A stretch of 64,000 bases of DNA, from positions 1 through 64,000 of the forward strand of contig NZ_FNYV01000001.1 of the NCBI RefSeq assembly GCF_900109115.1, read 5' to 3'. The first letter of the stretch is position 1; every line of letters begins with the position of its first letter. Both the position numbers and the translations under genes were made by a program. The notes beneath the pieces are model-generated. The model searched no databases and was not told the DNA's origin. It worked only from the letters and a program-made list of their open reading frames with translations. Source of the stretch: Micromonospora phaseoli. Its GTDB lineage: Bacteria > Actinomycetota > Actinomycetes > Mycobacteriales > Micromonosporaceae. Below, piece after piece: positions 25,692-33,528 of this stretch.

Positions 25692-28388
25692 ATGAGATCC
25701 TTTGTCCATGCCGGTAGAGGTTCCCTGGTGGCGCTGGCGGTGCTCGTCTCCGCCACCGTGCCGGCCGTGATCGCAGGTCAAGCTCCGGCTGTGGCCGCGG
25801 TCCAGGAGACGCTCTATGTCGCGCCCGGTGGAAACGACGCGAACCCGGGCACGCTCGCAGCACCGTTTCGAACCCTGCAGCGGGCCCGGGACGTGGTCCG
25901 TACGAAGACCGCGACCATGACCGGCGACATCCAGGTCCAGTTGCGCGGTGGAAGCTATCCGGTGACCAGCACCATCGAGTTCGGGGCGAGCGACTCCGGC
26001 ACCAACGGCTACCGGGTGATCTACGCCGCGTACCCCGGCGAGACGCCGGTGCTTGAGGCCGGCGTGCAGGTGACCGGCTGGACCCAGCACAGCGGCAACA
26101 TCTGGAAGGCGCCGCTGGACCGGGCCAACAAGCTGCGGGCGCTCTACGTCAACGGCCAGCGGGCCTTTATGGCGGCCAAGACGATTACGTCGGCTGGGTG
26201 CCACGGCACCTACAACATCACCGCGGGGCAGGCCGACTGGGCCTGGGAATCAGGCTCGCAGTGTGAGGGCGCAAGATACAGCACTGCCGATTTTCCGGCG
26301 ATTCCCCGAAACCAGGACGACATCGAGATCGAAACGGCGACCACCTGGACCACTGCCATCGTGGGAGTGCGACAGGTGACCACGAGCGGCGACGGTCAGA
26401 GCCGTATTGCCCTGTTCCAGCAACCGGGGGCAGCCATCGCCCAGGGGGCGTTCAACGGCAACGCCCAGATTGCCGGTAGCCACAAGGTCATGAACGCCTA
26501 CGAGTTCTTGGACGCGCCGGGGGAGTTCTACTTCGACAAGTCCAGTCGGACGCTTTACTACTACAAGGCCGGCGCCGACAACATGTCCACCGCGACCGTC
26601 TTCGCGCCCAATAACGTGGCGACGGTGCTGCGGATCGCCGGCACCTCGACAAGCAGCCACGCGCGCAACATCACCTTCTCCGGCCTGACCGTGCGGCACT
26701 CCGACTGGAACCTGTTCAACGTCGCCGGTTCGGTGTACAAGCAGGCGCAGCAGGGCAATCTCGGCGCGCAGGCGTACGCGCGCGGCAACTTCCACGTCTA
26801 CTACTACCGCAATGTCGACGTCACCCCCGGCATCATCCACATGCAGAACGCCAGCGGAATCCGGTTGGAACGGAACCGGATCGCGCACACCGGGGCGGAC
26901 GGAATCAACATGATCAACGACGTGACGAACACGCAGCTGATCGGCAATTACACGAACGACATCGCCGGCTCGGCGATAAGTGTCGGTCACCCGCAGCACG
27001 TCTACATCGGCGATCACACGTCGAGCAACCGGGAGAAGTACCCGCCGCAGGTCGAGGGGCTTCCGAAGAACATCGAAATCAGGAACAACTACATCCACGA
27101 TAGTGCGGTGCTGTTCAACGGGCACGGCGCGGTCGCGGCGTACTTCGCCGACACCCTCACGGTGCAGAACAACCGCATCGAGAAGGCTCCGTGGGCGGGT
27201 ATCACGATGGGTTGGGGGTGGTGGAACTTCGACGGATCCTCAGGGTCGATCGCGCCCAACCGGCCGACCACCACGGCGAAGAACAACACAATCAGTCACA
27301 ACCACATCATCGACACGGTGCAGCGACTCAGCGACACGGCCCCGATCTATACGCTCGGCAGCCAGCCGGGGACCACGATCCACAACAACTATCTGCACGG
27401 CGTTCCGGCCGGCCACAAGTATGGACTCCACCCGGACGAGGGCTCGGCGTTCATCACCTTCCGGGACAACGTCCTGAGCGTGGACAAGAACATCACCTGG
27501 ATGATCAACTCCGACGACTTCGGACGTAAGCACGACCTGAGCATCACGCAGACGTACGGCCCGATCAACAAGGTCTCGCAGAAGAATCTGCCCAACAGCA
27601 CGATCCACGACATCCTCGTCTCCGCCGACTACGTCTGGCCGGCGGCAGCCTATGGAATCGCTGTCAACTCCGGGCTCCAGGACCCGTTCCGGGACATCAC
27701 CCAGCCGCGCAACCTGCCCATGCAGGACTACGTCCTACCGGCCAGCACGTTCGTCGGCAGCGGCACGTCCTCGATCCCGATCCGCAGCAGCGGCGACCCG
27801 ACCGGGTCCCTCTGGTTGGCACCCGCCGGCACCACCACCTTTGCCGCAGGCCCCACGATGACCAGGGCGGACGGCAACGCCACGTCCATCGCGGTGCCGA
27901 CGTCGTCGGGTGACTACCGGCTCTACGTCATCGACGCGCAGGGCAACCGATCGGCCGAGTCGAAGTCTCTCGTCCGACGGCAGGGCACCGGCAGCACGCC
28001 TGACGCACAGATCGTGGGCGGCCAGTCCGGCCGTTGCATCGAGTCCCCCAACGCCACCACCACCAACGGCACCCAGATGCAGCTCTGGGACTGCTCCGGC
28101 GGCGTCCACCAGCGGTGGACCTACACCGCCGGCAAGCAGTTGACCGTCTACGGCAACAAGTGCCTGGACGCGAACGGGGCGGGCACCACGAACGGCACCA
28201 CTGTCATCATCTGGGACTGCCACGGTGGCCTCAACCAGCAATGGAACATCAACGCAAACGGCACCATCACGAACGTCCAGTCCGGACTCTGTCTCGACGC
28301 CAACGGCGCCGCCACCGCCAACGGAACGAAGATCATTCTCTGGTCCTGCAACGGCGGCGCGAACCAGCAGTGGAGCCGACGCGCCTGA
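25692..28388 (+). CDS. Secreted right-handed beta-helix glycosidase-like protein with CBM13
   Basis: 898 residues; signal peptide to about 36 (AVAA|VQE). It opens with YVAPGGNDANPGTLAAPF and TLQRARDVVR, the usual start of parallel beta-helix carbohydrate-active proteins. It continues with YPGETPVLEAGVQVTGW, LRALYVNGQRAFMA and then a long run of helix rungs (GIRLERNRIAHTGADGI, NIEIRNNYIHDSAVLF, LTVQNNRIEKA, TISHNHIIDTV). This pattern resembles GH141 or GH120 proteins; I cannot decide the family. A C-terminal ricin-B CBM13 (about 770-898) closes it. ATG 25692 has GGAGGGAG upstream. Probable hemicellulose or pectin side-chain enzyme, given the neighbours. Confidence 0.8.
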   Translation: MRSFVHAGRGSLVALAVLVSATVPAVIAGQAPAVAAVQETLYVAPGGNDANPGTLAAPFRTLQRARDVVRTKTATMTGDIQVQLRGGSYPVTSTIEFGASDSGTNGYRVIYAAYPGETPVLEAGVQVTGWTQHSGNIWKAPLDRANKLRALYVNGQRAFMAAKTITSAGCHGTYNITAGQADWAWESGSQCEGARYSTADFPAIPRNQDDIEIETATTWTTAIVGVRQVTTSGDGQSRIALFQQPGAAIAQGAFNGNAQIAGSHKVMNAYEFLDAPGEFYFDKSSRTLYYYKAGADNMSTATVFAPNNVATVLRIAGTSTSSHARNITFSGLTVRHSDWNLFNVAGSVYKQAQQGNLGAQAYARGNFHVYYYRNVDVTPGIIHMQNASGIRLERNRIAHTGADGINMINDVTNTQLIGNYTNDIAGSAISVGHPQHVYIGDHTSSNREKYPPQVEGLPKNIEIRNNYIHDSAVLFNGHGAVAAYFADTLTVQNNRIEKAPWAGITMGWGWWNFDGSSGSIAPNRPTTTAKNNTISHNHIIDTVQRLSDTAPIYTLGSQPGTTIHNNYLHGVPAGHKYGLHPDEGSAFITFRDNVLSVDKNITWMINSDDFGRKHDLSITQTYGPINKVSQKNLPNSTIHDILVSADYVWPAAAYGIAVNSGLQDPFRDITQPRNLPMQDYVLPASTFVGSGTSSIPIRSSGDPTGSLWLAPAGTTTFAAGPTMTRADGNATSIAVPTSSGDYRLYVIDAQGNRSAESKSLVRRQGTGSTPDAQIVGGQSGRCIESPNATTTNGTQMQLWDCSGGVHQRWTYTAGKQLTVYGNKCLDANGAGTTNGTTVIIWDCHGGLNQQWNINANGTITNVQSGLCLDANGAATANGTKIILWSCNGGANQQWSRRA

Positions 28389-28393
28389 TGGAC

Positions 28394-28433
28394 AGCCCCG
28401 GGGGCCAGGCCCGTGCCGGCCTGACCCCCGGGG
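28394..28433 (+). terminator. Terminator after the beta-helix gene
   Basis: GCCCCGGGGG (28394-28403) pairs with CCCCCGGGGC (28424-28433), plus an inner AGGCC/GGCCT stem, directly after the stop codon. Confidence 0.7.
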
Positions 28434-28436
28434 CCG

Positions 28437-28654
28437 ACCACCGCCGGCTGTCGGGCCAGGCCCTCGGCCTGCACTCGGCCGGCCTACTGACCATGCAGGC
28501 GGTTGCCGCGTTGGTCGCAGGTGCCCTCGCGCAGTGGGTGCCGGTCGCCACGGCGATGGTCATCATGGCCATGCTGTCCCTGCTGGTGACCGCCTACCTC
28601 ACGCCCAGGCTGCGCCGTCCGATCGAGATGGAAAGGACCCGGGTAGGGGTGTAG
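28437..28654 (+). pseudogene. C-terminal fragment of an MFS transporter
   Basis: The frame encodes ALGLHSAGLLTMQAVAAL, then VAGALAQWVPVATAMVIMAM and LLVTAYLTPRLRR. This is the last two membrane helices of a drug/sugar MFS permease. Nothing upstream encodes the other ten helices, because the beta-helix gene and its terminator lie there. A deletion remnant. Confidence 0.6.
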
Positions 28655-28700
28655 GTGCATCTTGCTGCCCGGCGCAGCCGCGTGCATGGCGCAGGGCCGG

Positions 28701-29681
28701 TCAGTCGATCGTTCGAGAGTCCGGGAGAGCGGCGCTACGCCATTGTGCGGGCGTCATCTCGTGGTCGGTGCGGAAGCGTTTGATGAAGTAGCTGGTGTCG
28801 GGATAGCCGATCCGGCGGCTGATCGTCGCGATGGTCAGGTCGGTGTCGGTCAGTAGTAGCCGTGCCTGCTGCATGCGTCGCAGGGTGATCCATTGTTGTA
28901 CGGTCCGCCCGGTCTTGCGACGTACGACCGTGGTGAGGTGGCCGGGGGAGAGTGCCAGCTCGGCGGCGATCTGGGCCAACGAGATGGGCTCGTGGTATCG
29001 GCGCTCGATCGCGTCGAAGACTGCGGCGAGCAACGGTTCGTCCCGAGCCCGCAGCGTGTCGGTGATGTCGGTGGTGAGCCGGGACAGGTCGACGAGTAGC
29101 AAGGTCAGTAGGGCATGGGTGGCCTCGTGGTAGCCGTCGCGCCGGCCTCGCAGCTCCGCGTCGATGGCGACGAAGCGCTGCCACCACTCGGCGCGCCCGG
29201 AGGCTGGAATCCGAAGCCGCTGCGCGCGTTCGACGCCCAGGGCGAAGGGGAACAGCAGGGGATGGGTCCGCCACGACGAGTACGGGCCGCCCGTTCCGGG
29301 CCGTATGACGTCGGTCGGGAACCACACCACCCATCCGTCGATGACGAGTTTTCGGTGCGGGTCGATCGCCGAGACGACCTGACCAGGAGCGATGATGAAT
29401 ATGTCTCCCTCGTTCACCGTCCAGACCGCTTCGTCGATCAGCACCGTGCCGCTGCCTCGATGCGCATAGAACAGGACGAGAAAGTCGTGCGAATGGGCCC
29501 CGGTCTTGCCCGTCGGGGTGTCGTCGGTGACGCGAGCGATCGCTACCGCCGGAGCTCCTGGCGCGCGGTCGAAGAAGGCGACCGGAACCGGTGACCGGGC
29601 CTGTGACCAGTACGCGTCGCCAGCCAAGGATTGTCTTATCTCGGCCACAGATCCGACCTTGTTCCTTGCTGTGCGCCGCAT
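28701..29681 (-). CDS. AraC family regulator
   Basis: 326 residues; ATG 29681 is the chosen start, with upstream extension possible. The N-terminal cupin-like AraC ligand domain (HSHDFLVLFYAHRGSGTVLID, NEGDIFIIAPGQV) is followed by two HTH motifs: ISLAQIAAELALSPGHLTTV and LTIATISRRIGYPDTSYFIK, with the AraC signature ending in RFRTDHEMTPAQWR. It would sense a small molecule, often a sugar, and activate nearby genes. It is divergent from the methyltransferase, sharing a 55-bp promoter region. Confidence 0.88.
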   Translation of the reverse strand: MRRTARNKVGSVAEIRQSLAGDAYWSQARSPVPVAFFDRAPGAPAVAIARVTDDTPTGKTGAHSHDFLVLFYAHRGSGTVLIDEAVWTVNEGDIFIIAPGQVVSAIDPHRKLVIDGWVVWFPTDVIRPGTGGPYSSWRTHPLLFPFALGVERAQRLRIPASGRAEWWQRFVAIDAELRGRRDGYHEATHALLTLLLVDLSRLTTDITDTLRARDEPLLAAVFDAIERRYHEPISLAQIAAELALSPGHLTTVVRRKTGRTVQQWITLRRMQQARLLLTDTDLTIATISRRIGYPDTSYFIKRFRTDHEMTPAQWRSAALPDSRTID

Positions 29682-29736
29682 GACGCTGATCGTACGACCA
29701 AGTTTCGTCGGATCAGGTCGCAGACAGGAGCTCGAC

Positions 29737-30402
29737 ATGACTGGACCCGCCAACACCGCCAAGGAGCAGCCGTACCTGCCACCGATGGGCCGCAGCTGGC
29801 TACTGCCCCTGTACGACCCGCTCAGCCGCCTCGCCGGGGTGACGCGGGTACACGACCAACTCCTCGATCGCGCCGACCTTAGGCCCGGTCAACAGGTACT
29901 TGAGATCGGCTGTGGCACGGGAAATCTGTTGTTGGCGCTGGCCCGCCGCCGCCGCGACGTCCAGATGATTGGCATCGACCCGGACCCGGGGGCTTTGCGG
30001 AAGGCTCGACGCAAGGCCGCCCGAGCCAAGGTCCCGATCCGGTTCGACCGCGCCTACGCCGGTGAACTGCCGTTCCCCGATGGAGGCATCGACCGGATCC
30101 TGTCCTCTTTCATGCTGCACCATCTCGATGACCGGGAGATGGCGCGAACCGCGGCGGAGATCCGGCGGGTGCTGCGGCCCAACGGGCAACTGCACGTCGT
30201 CGACACCGGCGGTGCCGCGCACGAACACGGACTCAGCGCCCGCCTGGCCCGTCACCATCCACGCCTGGCCAGTGATCTCGTCGACCGGGTGCTCACCGCC
30301 CTGCACGACGCCGGCCTGACCGACATCGCTGAGGCCGGCCGTGGTCGCGGGCGCCTCGGCAGCCACGTCTTCTACCGCGCCCGGGGCTGTCCGCCGCGGT
30401 AG
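29737..30402 (+). CDS. Class I SAM-dependent methyltransferase
   Basis: 221 residues from ATG 29737 with AGGAG 6 nt upstream. SAM motif I is VLEIGCGTGNLLLALA (about 53-69); acidic motif II is IGIDPDPGAL; post-motifs are LPFPDGGIDRILSSFMLHH and RVLRPNGQLHVVDTG, typical of Methyltransf_11/25. Cytosolic; substrate unknown. Divergent from and perhaps controlled by the AraC regulator. Confidence 0.85.
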   Translation: MTGPANTAKEQPYLPPMGRSWLLPLYDPLSRLAGVTRVHDQLLDRADLRPGQQVLEIGCGTGNLLLALARRRRDVQMIGIDPDPGALRKARRKAARAKVPIRFDRAYAGELPFPDGGIDRILSSFMLHHLDDREMARTAAEIRRVLRPNGQLHVVDTGGAAHEHGLSARLARHHPRLASDLVDRVLTALHDAGLTDIAEAGRGRGRLGSHVFYRARGCPPR

Positions 30403-30542
30403 TCGGGCTGCCGGCGACCGCACAGCGAACGTCTGCCCTCCTTCGAGGCGGTGATGCCACGTGGGGACTTCCGCCTCTTCGAACGCGGCCACCGGCCTCG
30501 TACGGTCGAGGCGATGCAGGCCGACGCGGGAGAGGACCGAAC

Positions 30543-31082
30543 ATGGACGGGGTGAGTGGTTCCCGCCGCTACCGCCTGAAGCGGTGGATGTATCGGGGTG
30601 GCAGACCGAACTGGCTGGCCCGGGTGATGAACCGATTCTCGGCATGGCAGTTCGCCACGGGTTTCCTCGCACCCGCCAACTGGGTCACGTTGGAGGTGGC
30701 GGGTCGGGTCAGTGGCCGGACCGTGTCGTTCCCGGTGGTGGCTGTCGACTACCAGGGCGGGCGGTACCTGGTGTCGATGCTCGGCGAGCAGGCGAACTGG
30801 GTGCGTAACGTGCGGGCCGCCGCAGGGCGGGCGGTGCTGCGGCGCGGCCGACGCCGGCCGGTGCTGCTGGTGGAGGTGCCCGTCCCGCAGCGGGCACCGA
30901 TCCTGCGGCACTACCTGGACAAGGCTCCGGGAGCTCGACCGCATCTGCCGGTCCGGCGGGGAGCGCCGATGGTCGAGTTCGCCCGGACCGCCGCGGCGTA
31001 CCCGGTGTTCCAGGTGCTGCCCGCCGCCGGCATCCAGGCCGGTGAGTCACACTCGCAGGGAGGTCGGGACGGCCGGCCCTGA
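30543..31082 (+). CDS. Nitroreductase/quinone reductase-type F420-dependent protein (Ddn-like)
   Basis: 179 residues. The split beta-barrel pattern of deazaflavin-dependent nitroreductases is visible: NWVTLEVAGRVSGRTVSFPV, then YLVSMLGEQANWVRNVRAAAG, VPQRAPILRHYLDKAPGARP and YPVFQVLP. In the Ddn family the GxxSG...R strands and NWV..V segment bind F420. Oxidoreductase of unknown substrate. The GNAT gene starts 12 bp after its stop, suggesting co-transcription. Confidence 0.8.
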   Translation: MDGVSGSRRYRLKRWMYRGGRPNWLARVMNRFSAWQFATGFLAPANWVTLEVAGRVSGRTVSFPVVAVDYQGGRYLVSMLGEQANWVRNVRAAAGRAVLRRGRRRPVLLVEVPVPQRAPILRHYLDKAPGARPHLPVRRGAPMVEFARTAAAYPVFQVLPAAGIQAGESHSQGGRDGRP

Positions 31083-31094
31083 ACGCTTCCCGGC

Positions 31095-31565
31095 ATGGGA
31101 GTCGAGATGCGGGTGACCGTACGCGCGGCGACGGCGGCCGACGCCGAGGCGTTGGGCAGCCTCCGGTGGCGGTGGGTGACCGAGGGGGGCGACGATCCCG
31201 GGACCGAGAGGGCCGCCTTCGTGGAGTTCTTCGCGGCCTGGGTCGGCGACCGTCTCCCGACCCATCTGGCCTTTCTCGCCGAGGCGGACGGCGAGGCGGT
31301 CGCCATGGCGTGGCTGATGGTCGCCGAGCGGGTGCCCGCTCCCGCGCAGCCGGTGCGGCGCTGCGGCGATGTCCAGTCGGTGTACGTGGTGCCGGAGTTG
31401 CGGGACAGCGGGGTCGGCGCGGCCCTGATGGAGGCCGTGCTGGCCCGGGCGCGCCGGCTGGATCTGGAGCACGTCACTGTCCACTCCAGCGAGCGGGCGG
31501 TGTCCCTCTACCAGCGAGCGGGCTTCCAGCACGACCGGTGCTGGCTCAGCTGGCAGGCGGAGTGA
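31095..31565 (+). CDS. GNAT family N-acetyltransferase
   Basis: 156 residues (ATG 31095; ATG 31107 is an alternative). GNAT motifs are in order: VRAATAADAEALGSLRW at the N-terminus, beta-4 in VQSVYVVPELRDSGVGAALM with the acetyl-CoA loop RDSGVGA, and VTVHSSERAVSLYQRAGFQ at the end. Cytosolic; substrate unknown. Confidence 0.88.
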   Translation: MGVEMRVTVRAATAADAEALGSLRWRWVTEGGDDPGTERAAFVEFFAAWVGDRLPTHLAFLAEADGEAVAMAWLMVAERVPAPAQPVRRCGDVQSVYVVPELRDSGVGAALMEAVLARARRLDLEHVTVHSSERAVSLYQRAGFQHDRCWLSWQAE

Positions 31566-31636
31566 GGCCGGGTGGTCGGGCAGGTCGGGCCGGGCCGGGC
31601 CGGCGATCACATCTCCCCGGGTAGCGGCAGGGCCAG

Positions 31637-32242
31637 TCACGGCGAGAGTTTGCGCCCGAGCAGCTCGACGAGGAGGTCGGCCGCCGCTGCGGTGTCGTAG
31701 TCGGGGTCGTGAAGCTGCTCGGAGACGATCGCGTCGATGGCGCCGCCGATGATGATCGCGGTTGTCCGGGCGTCACCGTCAGCACTGGCGCCCCGGGCGT
31801 GGCCGGCAACGGTGATCAGCTCGGCCAGCGGGCGCCATCGGGCGGCGGGATCGTGGTCGCCCTCGTCGTGGGTCATCGCCTCGATGATCATGCGGGTGTG
31901 CCGGGGGTGCTTCCGCAGGTGACCCACCATCGATCGGATGTAGGCCGCCGGCCCGTCCTCGGGGCCGGCCGCCTCGACGGCGGTGGCGACCTCGCCGACG
32001 AGCGCGCTCAGAGCGTGCTCGTGCGCCGCGCGGACGACCGCGGCCTTGGTGGGGAAGTGGTAGAGCACTGCGGCCTTCGTGATGCCGGCGCGCTCGGCGA
32101 TGGCGGCCAGCGAGGCGCCGGCGTAGCCCTTGGCCGCCACCAGCTCGATCGTCACCTCGATCAGTTGGGCGCGGCGGGCGCGTTCGGTCAGGGTCAGCTC
32201 GGGCCGTCCGTCACCGGCGGCCGATTCTCGTCTCCTTGCCAC
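31637..32242 (-). CDS. TetR family repressor
   Basis: 201 residues. The HTH is ERARRAQLIEVTIELVAAKG, YAGASLAAIAERAGITKAAV, LYHFPTKAAVVRA. The C-terminal ligand domain (about 85-201) is helical. It is divergent from an alpha/beta hydrolase gene. The 53-bp intergenic region carries two 10-bp palindromes (see 32255-32284), so it most likely represses itself and the hydrolase. Confidence 0.88.
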   Translation of the reverse strand: MARRRESAAGDGRPELTLTERARRAQLIEVTIELVAAKGYAGASLAAIAERAGITKAAVLYHFPTKAAVVRAAHEHALSALVGEVATAVEAAGPEDGPAAYIRSMVGHLRKHPRHTRMIIEAMTHDEGDHDPAARWRPLAELITVAGHARGASADGDARTTAIIIGGAIDAIVSEQLHDPDYDTAAAADLLVELLGRKLSP

Positions 32243-32254
32243 CCGCCAGATCCT

Positions 32255-32284
32255 ACCGTACGGTCAGAGAATCTACCGATCGGT
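32255..32284. promoter_or_regulatory. Tandem TetR operator between divergent genes
   Basis: ACCGTACGGT (32255-32264) and ACCGATCGGT (32275-32284), each within CTACCG..CGGTYAG, centres 20 bp apart (two turns). Lies between the TetR and hydrolase starts. Confidence 0.75.
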
Positions 32285-32295
32285 TAGGAGGTTCG

Positions 32296-33312
32296 ATGCG
32301 TCAGTCGATCGTAAATGCGTTGAGCCGGCTGCGCCCCAGGTCACGTCCACTGCGCCTGGTGCTGGTCGGGCTCGGGTTGATCGCGCTGCTCGTCGCGTTC
32401 GCGATGCGTACCCCCGCGCCGGTCGGCCACTGGGACAGCGCCGACGGACAGGACCGGTTCCTGCGGGCCTACACCAGGGCCTTCGCGGACATGCCCGAAC
32501 CGCAGGAGAGCATCGACGTACGCACCGACTACGGCATCGTCCGGGTCTACCGCTTCGCCGGCACCGGCACCGGCACCGGCACCGGCACCGGCACCGCGCC
32601 GCTGATGCTGCTTCCGGGGCGCGCGTCGGCCTCACCGGTGTGGGCCGACAACCTTCCCCTGTTGCTGGAGATCGGCGACGTCTACACGATCGACCTGCTC
32701 GGTGAGCCGGGCATGAGCGTGCAGGCACGCCCGATCGACGACGACGGCGACCAGGCGGAGTGGCTGCACCAGACCCTCCGGGCGCTGCCGGCGGAGAAGT
32801 TCCACCTCGTCGGCCTGTCGATCGGCGGCTGGACCGCGGTGAACCTCGCCCTGCACCGGCCCGACCACATCGCGTCGATCACCCTCATCGACCCGGTCCA
32901 GGTCTTCGCCGACATGCCGCTCGGCACCATCGTGCGATCACTTCCCGCCGCGCTGCCCTGGCTGCCGAGATCCTGGCGGGACAGCTTCAACTCCTACACC
33001 GCCGGCGGCGCGCCGGTCGAGGACGTGCCGGTCGCCGACATGATCGAGGCCGGCATGCAGCACTACCGGCTGCGACTGCCGCAACCCGCCAGGATCAGCG
33101 AGGATCGCCTTCGCGCACTCGACCTGCCCGTCCTGGCCGTCATCGCCGGAGACTCGGTAATGCACGACCCGCCGGCCGCCGTCCAGACAGCCGAACGCGT
33201 ACTGCGCCGCGGCACCGTTCGGCTCTACCCGGGCGCCTCCCACGCCGTCAGCGGCGAACAGCCCGAACAGATCGCCGACGACATCGCCGCCTTCGTCGCC
33301 CAGGGCTCCTGA
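32296..33312 (+). CDS. Membrane-anchored alpha/beta hydrolase
   Basis: 338 residues from ATG 32296 with AGGAGGT upstream. An N-terminal TM anchor (about 19-37, LVLVGLGLIALLVAFAM) suggests an extracytoplasmic domain. The hydrolase fold shows the oxyanion strand LMLLPGRASASPVW, nucleophile elbow GLSIGGW and late His in PGASHAVSGEQP. A run of six Gly-Thr pairs between the first strands is coded by six GGCACC repeats (32560-32595). Divergent from the TetR gene and likely repressed by it. Substrate unknown. Confidence 0.82.
   Translation: MRQSIVNALSRLRPRSRPLRLVLVGLGLIALLVAFAMRTPAPVGHWDSADGQDRFLRAYTRAFADMPEPQESIDVRTDYGIVRVYRFAGTGTGTGTGTGTAPLMLLPGRASASPVWADNLPLLLEIGDVYTIDLLGEPGMSVQARPIDDDGDQAEWLHQTLRALPAEKFHLVGLSIGGWTAVNLALHRPDHIASITLIDPVQVFADMPLGTIVRSLPAALPWLPRSWRDSFNSYTAGGAPVEDVPVADMIEAGMQHYRLRLPQPARISEDRLRALDLPVLAVIAGDSVMHDPPAAVQTAERVLRRGTVRLYPGASHAVSGEQPEQIADDIAAFVAQGS
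32560..32595 (+). repeat. In-frame hexanucleotide repeat (GGCACC)x6
   Basis: Six exact GGCACC units inside the hydrolase gene encode (Gly-Thr)6. Copy-number change would alter the loop length in steps of two residues without a frameshift. Confidence 0.9.
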
Positions 33313-33528
33313 CCCGGGTCTCGACGCCGGCCCGTCACGACCACCGTCCGATCACCGCCGCGGCGCGGCCCGGGACGGTGCCGCCGCGTCGCGCGCGGGA
33401 CTGCTGACTGGCGGGGTCACCGTCAGATCTCGGGACAGCAGCCTGCCGGCTCGGGCTGGGTGGGCCGCGTACGTTGTCGCTATGGTGTGGCGTCGTGCTC
33501 GGCGGGAGACCTCCCTAGGCGGTGCGGG

